Source: Simplicispira hankyongi (GTDB taxonomy: Bacteria; Pseudomonadota; Gammaproteobacteria; Burkholderiales; Burkholderiaceae_C). Taken from it: a DNA stretch of 64,000 bases. The first letter of the stretch is position 1; each line of letters begins with the position of its first letter. A model generated the notes under the pieces. It searched no databases. It was not told the origin of the DNA and saw only the letters and a program-made list of their open reading frames with translations. Made by a program: the position numbers and the translations under genes. The stretch is from contig NZ_QXJC01000005.1 in the NCBI RefSeq assembly GCF_003570885.1, forward strand, positions 186,001 to 250,000, read 5' to 3'. This document shows positions 1-6,764 of the stretch, in pieces.

Positions 1-826
1 GCAGCCACAGCGGCATGGAGAGGGCCGCGCAGAGAAAGTAGGTGGCGAGGAACCAGGGCTCCTGCATCCCAGGGACTTGCAGAACATCCTGCACGAAGAA
101 CAGCACCAGCGTGGCCGGAATGGCGCTGGCGATGCCGCTCACCACAAACACCAGCAGCAGGCGCCGGAAGGCGCGCACGCGCCAGGGCTGCCACAGCGCG
201 GCCCGCGGTTCAGGACCCATGGGGACGGCCGCAGTGGGCTGGGGCGCGCGCGTCCAGGCCAGCCAGCCCAGCAGGAGCAGCGTGCAGAACACCACCAGCG
301 CCGCGCACAAGCCAGCCAGCAATGGCAGAAGCGATGCCAGCACCACGCCCGCCAGCCCCGCCGATTCGCGCCAGGCCATGATGCGTCCGCGCTGCAAGTC
401 GCTTTTTCCGAGACGCGCCCCCCAGGCCTGGTGGCTGATGCCGAGCTGGCTCCAGGCGGCGCTGGTGAGCACCAGTCCGGCGAAGGCCCAGGCGGCCAGC
501 GCGAGCGGCGTGCGCGGCAGCGGGAACCACAGCGCTGCCATGCCCAGCGCGAGCAACAGGGCCGAAAGCGCGCCTGCCGCCAGGCTCCAGCGCGCCGGGC
601 CACTCCCAAGCCGGTCGGCCAGGCGTCCCAGCAGCGGGTCGGTCAACGCATCGAAAGCCCGCGCCGCGAGCAGCACCGCGCCCAGCGTCGCCAGCGGCAT
701 GCCAAATTCGCGCGCGTACAGATTGGGCAGCAGCACGTAGAGCGGCAGCGCGGCGAACGCCAGCGGCAGGGCCAGCAGGCTGTAGCTGGCCAGCTGGCGG
801 CGGCTGAACTCGGCGGAGTGGGACAT
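1..826 (-). CDS. MFS permease, GPH (sugar:cation symporter)-like, partial
   Basis: Inner-membrane transporter of the major facilitator superfamily. The minus-strand reading frame is open from the ATG at 826 to the window edge, so the C-terminus is missing. After a short start (MSHSAEFSRRQLASYSLLA) come repeated hydrophobic segments and a loop with DALTDPLLGRLADR, which resembles the D-x-x-x-DP-x-x-G-x-x-SDR loop of GPH symporters. The start lies two bases after the stop of the chalcone-isomerase-like gene, so it is the last visible gene of the five-gene lipid operon. Similar permeases accompany cyclopropane-synthase/DUF1365 clusters in other proteobacteria. Substrate unknown; a lipid or lipid-precursor cargo is only inference from context. 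Confidence 0.8.
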   Translation of the reverse strand, partial: MSHSAEFSRRQLASYSLLALPLAFAALPLYVLLPNLYAREFGMPLATLGAVLLAARAFDALTDPLLGRLADRLGSGPARWSLAAGALSALLLALGMAALWFPLPRTPLALAAWAFAGLVLTSAAWSQLGISHQAWGARLGKSDLQRGRIMAWRESAGLAGVVLASLLPLLAGLCAALVVFCTLLLLGWLAWTRAPQPTAAVPMGPEPRAALWQPWRVRAFRRLLLVFVVSGIASAIPATLVLFFVQDVLQVPGMQEPWFLATYFLCAALSMPLWL

Positions 827-828
827 GG

Positions 829-1374
829 TCAAGGCGTCGCCAGCAGCGCCGCGCGTAGCGTGGGTTCCGAAGTTTGGGGCGACAGCCAGATGCCAAAGAA
901 GAGGCGGGCAAACAGCGGGTCGTCGATCTGTCCGCGGGGCTGGCCGTTAAAGAGAAAGCGCACGCCCTGGCCTGGTTGGTACAAGCCGACCAGGCGGTCG
1001 CCCGCCGCCACGTCGGGCAGCAGCGCCGCGAGCTGTGCCTGCCAGTGCCCGGTTTGTGCTTCGGTCAGCGCTTGCTGGCGCTGCATTTCTTCGAGGGAGC
1101 GCCCGGCGATCGCACGGGCCGAGAATCCACGGGCGTAGCGCAGTTCCAGCGCCAGGCTCTGGTGGGTCCAGGTGCGCGGGGTGAAGCCGGGCTGCACCCA
1201 CAACTTCGCCTGGTACACCTCCATGCCAAGGAAGCGCAGCGTGCCGCTGCCTGCAAGGTGCGCCCCCGCCAGGGGCGTGTGCGGGGTGCCGCTGGCGAGT
1301 GCTGTCGCCTGAAAAAATAAGAGAAAAAGGCCTCTGGCGCTTATTTGGTAAGCGCTAGCAGCTATGGTTTTCAT
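829..1374 (-). CDS. chalcone isomerase-like secreted protein
   Basis: A 181-residue protein with an N-terminal hydrophobic segment and then a chalcone-isomerase-like domain (GSGTLRFLGMEVYQAKLWV, later LVGLYQPGQGVRF and DPLFARLFFGIWL). Bacterial members are mostly uncharacterised; the fold binds hydrophobic ligands including fatty acids. Its ATG overlaps the TGA of the upstream methyltransferase as ATGA, so it is probably translated by coupling. The first 20 or so codons, including the start and the whole hydrophobic signal segment, lie inside a dispersed palindromic repeat (1311-1380), so the export signal seems to have been supplied by the repeat. Likely periplasmic; role in modifying or carrying lipid is inferred from the operon. 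Confidence 0.8.
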   Translation of the reverse strand: MKTIAASAYQISARGLFLLFFQATALASGTPHTPLAGAHLAGSGTLRFLGMEVYQAKLWVQPGFTPRTWTHQSLALELRYARGFSARAIAGRSLEEMQRQQALTEAQTGHWQAQLAALLPDVAAGDRLVGLYQPGQGVRFLFNGQPRGQIDDPLFARLFFGIWLSPQTSEPTLRAALLATP

Positions 1375-1380
1375 AGTTTT
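1311..1380. repeat. dispersed palindromic repeat copy 1 (in the start of a gene)
   Basis: Contains the arms GGCGCTTATT and AAGCGCTAGCAGCTAT that recur at 11202, 13956, 23973, 28306 and 54629. It overlaps the end of the methyltransferase gene and the first codons of the chalcone-isomerase-like gene. Confidence 0.8.
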
Positions 1381-2600
1381 CTCTTGTGCAGGGTGTACTG
1401 CACCACGTCGATGTCGCCCATGGCAAACGCGGCTTCGCAGTAGGCCAGGTAGAACTCCCAGATGTGCAGGAAGCGCTGGTCAAAGCCCTGGCGCAGGATC
1501 TGCGCGCGCTCGGCAATGAAGCGCTCGCGCCAGCGCTTGAGCGTCTCGGCGTAATCAAAGCCAAAGGCCAGTTCCTCGGTCACGGTGAGACCGGCCGCCT
1601 CGGCTTCGCGGCGGAACTCGCGCGGACAGGGCAGGCAGCCGCCGGGGAAGATGTACTGCTGGATGAAATCGGTCGAGCCGATGTAGCGCTCGAACAAGCG
1701 GTCGTCGATGACGATGCTCTGGATGCAGGCGCGCCCGCCGGGTTTGAGCAGGCGCGCGACGGCCTGGAAGTAGGTGGGCCAGTACTCGCGCCCTACGGCT
1801 TCCACCATCTCGATGGAGCAGATGGCGTCGAACGGTGCATCGGCTATGTCGCGGTAGTCCTGCAGGCGCAAATCGCGCTGCGCAGCGGGCACGCCGAGCC
1901 GCTCGAGCCGCGCATTGGCAAAGGCCAGCTGCTCGGTCGAGAGCGTGACGCCGGTAATGCTGGCGCCAAACTCGGTCGCCGCCATTTCGGCGAGAGCCCC
2001 CCAGCCGCAGCCAATCTCCAGCACCCGCTCGCCCGGCTGCACGCGCGTTTCAAGCAGGGCGCGGCGTACCTTGGCCTGCTGAGCGGCGTGCAAATCCTGC
2101 GTAGCCTCGGGGCCGGAGAACAGCGCCGACGAGTAATTCATCGTCTCGTCGAGCCAGAGCTGGTAGAAGGCGTTGCCCAGGTCGTAGTGGGCGTGGATGT
2201 TCTTCTTGCTGCCGGCGCGCGTGTTGCGGTGCAGCAAATGGCGCAGGCGCGAGACCAAGCGCCCGGCCCAGTTGCCGTAGACCACGCTTTCCACGGCATG
2301 CCGGTTGGCGATCAGGAGCTTGAGCAGGTCGGTCAGATGCGGCGTGCTCCAGTCGCCTGCGATGTAGCTCTCGGCAAAGCCAATGTCGCCCGAGCGCAGT
2401 GCCGCGCCGCAGACCTTCCAGTTGTGGAGCACGATGGCGCCATGCGGCGCACCGCCGGGGCCGAAATGGCGCAGGGCGCCGTCCGGCAGTTGCAGCGTCA
2501 GGCTGCCGTGCTGCAGGCGTGCCAGCAGGCGCAGCACGGTGCGCGCTGCGGCGGGAATGCCGGGCGGCAGGGCGAGGGGGTTGGCGGTGGTGGTGTTCAT
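1371..2600 (-). CDS. cyclopropane-fatty-acyl-phospholipid synthase family methyltransferase
   Basis: SAM-dependent enzyme of the CFA synthase family, 409 residues, expected to add a one-carbon unit to unsaturated acyl chains of membrane phospholipids. Visible motifs are NIHAHYDLGNAFY, the SAM-binding VLEIGCGWGAL, SIEMVEAVG and QYIFPGGCLP. The EAVG motif replaces the EHVG of the classic E. coli enzyme, as in relatives clustered with DUF1365 and amine oxidases, some of which make methylated or furan fatty acids. I chose the ATG at 2600 because GGAGA lies just upstream and it overlaps the DUF1365 stop as ATGA; a longer frame starts upstream. The exact product (cyclopropane or methylated chain) cannot be read from sequence. 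Confidence 0.92.
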   Translation of the reverse strand: MNTTTANPLALPPGIPAAARTVLRLLARLQHGSLTLQLPDGALRHFGPGGAPHGAIVLHNWKVCGAALRSGDIGFAESYIAGDWSTPHLTDLLKLLIANRHAVESVVYGNWAGRLVSRLRHLLHRNTRAGSKKNIHAHYDLGNAFYQLWLDETMNYSSALFSGPEATQDLHAAQQAKVRRALLETRVQPGERVLEIGCGWGALAEMAATEFGASITGVTLSTEQLAFANARLERLGVPAAQRDLRLQDYRDIADAPFDAICSIEMVEAVGREYWPTYFQAVARLLKPGGRACIQSIVIDDRLFERYIGSTDFIQQYIFPGGCLPCPREFRREAEAAGLTVTEELAFGFDYAETLKRWRERFIAERAQILRQGFDQRFLHIWEFYLAYCEAAFAMGDIDVVQYTLHKRKL

Positions 2601-3466
2601 GGCTGTCTCCTCGCTTCCCGGTGCTGGGGGTATTGCTGGTGGCTGATGGGCGTCGGCGGCGGCGCTGGTTTGCTGCGAAAGCCCACGCGCAGGGTCCACA
2701 GGCGCAGCGCCTGCCAGTGGATGCGGGCGATGACGGCGAGCGTCATCACCGGGTAGCGCCAGAGCGCACGGCGCAGCGCCGCGCGGGTGGCCGGTTCGAG
2801 CGCCCCGCTGACGCTGGTCTCGATGAGAGCGCCGGCCGTGTCGTCGTGGTCAATGCGCGCCACGGTACGCAGCACGCCGTCGTTTTGGCTGAACAGAAAG
2901 CGGAAGCGGTAGCGGCCGGAGACGTCGCAAAACGGCGAGACGTGGAACACCTTTTCCGCCCGCAGCTCCTTGCCCCAGGCGGGTTCGTCGAGCAAATAGC
3001 AGTGGCGCTCGCCGAAGGTGTTGTTCACCTCGACGACGATGGCCCGCAGGCTGCCGTCGGCGCGCTCGCAGTACCAGAAACTCACCGGCTTGAAGGTGTA
3101 GCCCAGCACGCGGGGGTAGCAGTGCAGCCAGACTTCGCCGCTGGCGTCGTCGATTCCCTCCGCGTGCAGCAACGCGTCCAGCCAGGCGAGCGCGCCGCCC
3201 GACGCGGCGGGGCGGCCATCGCCGTGGTCCACATCGTGAAAGCTGATCGCGCCGCGCCGGTTCACCGCCAGTGCTCCCGCATCGGCGCCCCGGGCCAGCG
3301 CGCGCATTGGCAGCAGCAGAAAAAATGTCGCGTAACGGAAGCGGTTCTGCCTGGGCCGCAGGCGCGTGTGGCGCACCTGGCCAAAGCCGATGAGCGGCCG
3401 TGCCGGGGCGCAGGCCGCGCCGGGGCTGGAAAACTCCCGCGGTGCCGCCGCGCTGGGGGTGGTCAT
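2597..3466 (-). CDS. DUF1365 family protein
   Basis: A 289-residue member of DUF1365 (COG3496), recognised by RHTRLRPRQNRFRYATFFLLLP near the N-terminus, YPRVLGYTFKPVSFWYCE in the middle and VVEVNNTFGERHCYLL. No biochemical function is firmly assigned; the family is nearly always found between an FAD amine oxidase (COG2907) and a cyclopropane-synthase homologue, exactly as here. Both ends overlap neighbours by four bases (ATGA), which implies tightly linked translation and probably stoichiometric production. An arginine- and proline-rich tail follows the conserved domain. A role in the same fatty-acid modification pathway is inference from this conserved linkage. Confidence 0.9.
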   Translation of the reverse strand: MTTPSAAAPREFSSPGAACAPARPLIGFGQVRHTRLRPRQNRFRYATFFLLLPMRALARGADAGALAVNRRGAISFHDVDHGDGRPAASGGALAWLDALLHAEGIDDASGEVWLHCYPRVLGYTFKPVSFWYCERADGSLRAIVVEVNNTFGERHCYLLDEPAWGKELRAEKVFHVSPFCDVSGRYRFRFLFSQNDGVLRTVARIDHDDTAGALIETSVSGALEPATRAALRRALWRYPVMTLAVIARIHWQALRLWTLRVGFRSKPAPPPTPISHQQYPQHREARRQP

Positions 3467-4767
3467 GCGGCCTCCGCCAGTGTGCCGGGCAGACTGGCGC
3501 GCACGCCCTCTGCCGCCGCCAGGCCGGATTTCAGTCCGTCCTCATGGAAACCATAGCCTGCCCAGGCGCCGGCAAACCAGGTGTGCTGCCGGCCTTGCAG
3601 GTTGTCCAACTGGCGCTGTGCGCGGATCGCTGCCGCGTCGAACACCGGGTGGTCGTACGCGTATTCGCCCAGCACCTGCTCGGGCGCGATGGTGCCGACC
3701 GGGTTGAGCGAGACGACCACCTGCTGGGCGAACGGCAGGGGCTGCAGGCGGTTGATCAGGTAGTGCAGGCAGACGCGCGCCGATTCCAGCCGGACCTGGG
3801 GCGCGCGTTCGTAGTTCCAGGCTGCCCAGGCAGCGCGGCGCTGCGGCAGCACGCGGGTGTCGGTGTGCAGCACGGCGCGGTTGGCCTGGTAGCGAATGGC
3901 GCCGAGCAAGGCGCGCTCCTGCGCGCTGGGTTGGGCGAGCAGCGCCAGTGCCTGGTCGCTGTGCGTCGCCAGCACCAGTCGGTCAAAGTGCTCCGTGCCG
4001 TGGTCGGTGGCGATGCGCACGCCGGCAGCGTCGCGTTCGATGCGGCGCACGGGGGTGTTACAGCGCGCATCGGACAGGCCCTGGACGATCTTCTGCACGT
4101 AGTTGCGGGAACCCCCGGCTACGGTGAACCACTGCGGCCGGCCGGTGATTTGCAACAAGCCGTGGTTGTGGCAGAAGCGGATCATGGTCGCCACGGGGAA
4201 CTTGAGCATCTGGTCTGTCGGGCAGCTCCAGATGCAGCCCAGCATGGGCAGCAGATACCAGTCCCGGAACGCCTTGCCCAAGCGGTTCTCGGCGAGAAAC
4301 TCGCCCAATGGCTGCGCCAGCGCACGCTCCTGGTTCGCCTCGGCGAGCCGGGTGCACACCCGGTTGAAGCGCAGCAGATCGGCCAGCATGCCGAGAAAGC
4401 GAGGGCTGGCCAGGTTCCGGCGCTGGGCGAAGACGCTGGCGAGGCTGCTGCCGCTCCATTCCAGGGGATTGGCGCCATGCACGCGCGGCACCTGGACCGA
4501 GAACGACATGTCGGAGGGCGCGGTGACCACCCCCAGCTCGGCAAACAGCGCCAGCAGGGTGGGATAGGTGCGCTCGTTGAGCACCAGAAAGCCGGTGTCC
4601 ACGCCATGCGTCACCAGGCCGCCTTCGCCTGGCAGCGTGACGTTGGCGGTGTGCGCGTGGCCCCCGAAATGATCGCCCGCTTCGAACAGCGTGGTGGCGA
4701 CATGGGGCGCCAGGCGGTGCGCGGCCGCGAGGCCGGCGATCCCGGCGCCAACGATGGCGATTCTCAT
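3463..4767 (-). CDS. FAD-dependent amine oxidase family protein (COG2907)
   Basis: A 434-residue flavoprotein. It begins MRIAIVGAGIAGLAAA, the GxGxxG dinucleotide-binding motif at residues 7-12, followed by the acidic-end and GG doublet FEAGDHFGGHAHT. Further in are YLLPMLGCIWS and, near the C-terminus, WFAGAWAGYGFHEDGLKSG, which closes the FAD site. It resembles carotenoid-desaturase/amine-oxidase folds but belongs to the group linked to DUF1365 and CFA-type methyltransferases, where oxidation of a modified acyl chain is a plausible reaction. It is the first gene of the overlapping operon; the 241-base gap upstream, with an inverted repeat, should hold its promoter if it is not read through from the peroxidase gene. 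Confidence 0.9.
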   Translation of the reverse strand: MRIAIVGAGIAGLAAAHRLAPHVATTLFEAGDHFGGHAHTANVTLPGEGGLVTHGVDTGFLVLNERTYPTLLALFAELGVVTAPSDMSFSVQVPRVHGANPLEWSGSSLASVFAQRRNLASPRFLGMLADLLRFNRVCTRLAEANQERALAQPLGEFLAENRLGKAFRDWYLLPMLGCIWSCPTDQMLKFPVATMIRFCHNHGLLQITGRPQWFTVAGGSRNYVQKIVQGLSDARCNTPVRRIERDAAGVRIATDHGTEHFDRLVLATHSDQALALLAQPSAQERALLGAIRYQANRAVLHTDTRVLPQRRAAWAAWNYERAPQVRLESARVCLHYLINRLQPLPFAQQVVVSLNPVGTIAPEQVLGEYAYDHPVFDAAAIRAQRQLDNLQGRQHTWFAGAWAGYGFHEDGLKSGLAAAEGVRASLPGTLAEAA

Positions 4768-4809
4768 GCCGGCCTCCGCTCAGGAGACCCAGCCATGAAG
4801 AAGAAAAAA

Positions 4810-4902
4810 GTTGCGAAGCGTCCCGACGCGAAGAAGAGAGGGAGGGAGGAGAAGCGCCTCGGGATTTCAATCGACCCACGGGGAGCCGAAAGGCTTCGCA
4901 AC
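4810..4902. repeat. inverted repeat upstream of the amine-oxidase gene
   Basis: GTTGCGAAGC at 4810-4819 and its exact complement GCTTCGCAAC at 4893-4902, 73 bases apart, in the 241-base gap before the FAD amine-oxidase start. It could loop DNA or RNA or mark paired regulator sites. Nothing else was recognised in 4768-5008. Confidence 0.5.
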
Positions 4903-5008
4903 ACTAAGAAAACACTGCGCACAATGCACCAGCGTTCTGCATGGAGTGTGTGCCTTGCGGGGAAGTTCCGCAAATTTTTCTGGCAAAGACAACAAATTGT
5001 GCCTGCCG

Positions 5009-5632
5009 TCATGGCGCACTCCGGGGCATGGGGGTGGCCAGCTGCCGCTCCAGCGAACGCACCAGGCGGGCATTGTCCGGGCCCGTCATGCTGGCAAAGG
5101 CGTCCACCACGCGGCCGTCCCGGCCGATCAGGTACTTGTAGAAATTCCAGCGGGGTGGCTGACCGCTCTGCGCGGCCAATTCGCGGTAGAACGGCGAGGC
5201 CTGCGCACCCGCCACGCTGCTCTTGGCAAACATGGGAAATTTCACGCCGTAGGTGTTTTCGCAGAAGTCGGCGATCTGCCGGTTGTCGCCGCTCTCCTGG
5301 GCAAAGTCGTTGGAGGGAAAACCCAGCACCACCAGGCCCCGGTCCCGGTAGCGCGCGTACAGCGCTTCCAGCCCGGCGTACTGCCCGGTGAAGCCGCAGT
5401 AACTGGCCGTGTTCACCACCAGCAGCACCTTGCCCGCGTACTGGCAAAGCGCTTGAGGTTTTTCGTCCTGCAAACGGTTGAAGCTGTGCCGCAGCAGCGG
5501 CGGGCAGGAAGCCGGTGTCTCAGTAGCCGCGACCGCTTGGCTGGGCGCTGGCGTCGCGGCAGGGCTGGACACGCCGGCAAGCAGGCCGAGGGCGAAAGCC
5601 GCAGCACTTCGGGGAAAGGGAAAAAATTTCAT
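5009..5632 (-). CDS. glutathione peroxidase-like protein, exported
   Basis: A 207-residue thiol peroxidase of the glutathione peroxidase family with an N-terminal signal peptide (MKFFPFPRSAAAFALGLLAG), so it should act in the periplasm on hydrogen or lipid peroxides. The active-site block VNTASYCGFTGQY has the peroxidatic cysteine; LGFPSNDFAQE and WNFYKYLIGRDG follow. The usual glutamine of the catalytic tetrad (FPCNQF in most members) is aspartate here (FPSNDF), while the tryptophan-asparagine pair is kept. It starts at 5632, immediately after two direct repeats that may bind the divergent regulator. It is co-oriented with the lipid operon but separated by 241 bases. Confidence 0.88.
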   Translation of the reverse strand: MKFFPFPRSAAAFALGLLAGVSSPAATPAPSQAVAATETPASCPPLLRHSFNRLQDEKPQALCQYAGKVLLVVNTASYCGFTGQYAGLEALYARYRDRGLVVLGFPSNDFAQESGDNRQIADFCENTYGVKFPMFAKSSVAGAQASPFYRELAAQSGQPPRWNFYKYLIGRDGRVVDAFASMTGPDNARLVRSLERQLATPMPRSAP

Positions 5633-5686
5633 TTGTCTAATCTATTTGTCTAAGACATATGTAGAATTTAACCATATTTTGTCCAA
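5632..5686. promoter_or_regulatory. candidate CarH-like operator and divergent promoter region
   Basis: TTTGTCTAA occurs twice, at 5632-5640 and 5645-5653, with a third one-mismatch copy (TTTGTCCAA) at 5678-5686; the second copy is part of the palindrome TGTCTAAGACA (5647-5657). On the minus strand TTGGAC and TACATA, 17 bases apart, make a plausible sigma-70 promoter for the peroxidase gene, so a protein on these repeats would block it. MerR/CarH proteins are known to bind short direct repeats or palindromes in such gaps; binding here is inferred. Confidence 0.5.
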
Positions 5687-5768
5687 CTCTGCTGGCCCTC
5701 CGCCATGTCCAATACGCGGGTGGTGCAGCACTGGATTCGCCGATGTCTGCGCGCCAACCTGTTGTCCC

Positions 5769-6752
5769 GTGAACCCTCCACCCTTGTCCTGTCCAGAGAT
5801 TCCCGCCGCCTATTCCATTGCAGCGGTGGAGCGCGAGAGCGGCCTGTCCAAAGACACCTTGCGCATGTGGGAGCGGCGCTACGGTTTCCCGGCGCCCTTG
5901 CGCGATGCACAGGGTGAGCGCCTCTACCCGGCGGCGCAGGTCGAGCGCCTGCGGCAGTTGCGGCGTCTGATCCATGCCGGGCACCGGCCGGGCAAGGTGG
6001 TGGCGTTGGGGGCGGACGAACTGGCAGTCCTGCTGGCCTCTGCCGCCGTCCGGACTCCCGCGCCGGCATCGCGTACCGGCCGCAGCGCGCGCGCTTTGCC
6101 CGCCGTGGCGGCCCAGGGTGTGCTGGTGGCGCAATGCCTGGATCTGATCGCTGCGCACGACGTGGCGGCGCTGCGTGAGCAGCTCACGCGCGCCGTGCTG
6201 ACACTGGGGCTTCAGGGCTGCGTACTGCAGCTCGTCGCCCCTTTGACGCGCGAGGTCGGCCTGGCCTGGCTGCAGGGGCGCTTTCAGGTGTTCGAGGAGC
6301 ACCTCTATACCGAGTGCGTGACGGGTGTCCTGCGCGGCGCCATTGCCAGCGTTCCCGCGACGGCAGCAGCAGGAACGCCGAGGGTGCTGTTGACAACCTT
6401 CACCCAGGAACAGCATGGCCTGGGGCTGCTGATGCTTGAGGCGGTGCTGGCGCTCCAGGGCTGCTTGTGCCTGTCGCTGGGAACGCAGACCCCGCATGTG
6501 GACATCGTTCGCGCCGCACAGGCGTTTCGCGCGGACATCGTGGCGCTGAGTTTCAGTGGCGTCCTGGCGCCCGCCCAGGTACGCACAGGCTTGCGCGAGC
6601 TGCGCGCGCAGTTGCCTATGCCGGCTCGGCTGTGGGCGGGCGGGCAGGGTGCAGGCGTGATACCCGACGAGGCGGCCGGAGTGGACTTGGTGCGCGAGCT
6701 GGAAGCAGTTGCACAGGCACTGGCAGACTGGCGGGTCGCCAACACCCGGTGA
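5769..6752 (+). CDS. MerR-type regulator with B12-binding domain, CarH/LitR-like photoreceptor
   Basis: A 327-residue transcription factor. Residues 14-80 form a MerR helix-turn-helix (AYSIAAVERESGLSKDTLRMW, then ERRYGFP). Residues 115-190 are the helical B12-binding domain and 204-327 the Rossmann-like cobalamin-binding domain. W167, E177 and H178 make the Wx9EH motif, and E214-H216-G219 the ExHxxG motif, both diagnostic of CarH/LitR proteins that bind adenosylcobalamin and release DNA in light. The start is a GTG at 5769 without a clear ribosome site; no in-frame ATG lies close to the HTH. It is divergent from the peroxidase/lipid genes, its likely targets. Light control is inferred from motifs and context. 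Confidence 0.85.
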   Translation: MNPPPLSCPEIPAAYSIAAVERESGLSKDTLRMWERRYGFPAPLRDAQGERLYPAAQVERLRQLRRLIHAGHRPGKVVALGADELAVLLASAAVRTPAPASRTGRSARALPAVAAQGVLVAQCLDLIAAHDVAALREQLTRAVLTLGLQGCVLQLVAPLTREVGLAWLQGRFQVFEEHLYTECVTGVLRGAIASVPATAAAGTPRVLLTTFTQEQHGLGLLMLEAVLALQGCLCLSLGTQTPHVDIVRAAQAFRADIVALSFSGVLAPAQVRTGLRELRAQLPMPARLWAGGQGAGVIPDEAAGVDLVRELEAVAQALADWRVANTR

Positions 6753-6764
6753 CGGGGCCCGCGG

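Noticed and set aside
4794-5040. Plus-strand frame starting MKKKKVAKRPDAKK, lysine-rich like histone-H1 proteins
   Set aside because: It runs into the antisense of the peroxidase gene without a natural end, has no conserved domain and overlaps the inverted repeat; its lysine codons come from an A/G-rich tract.
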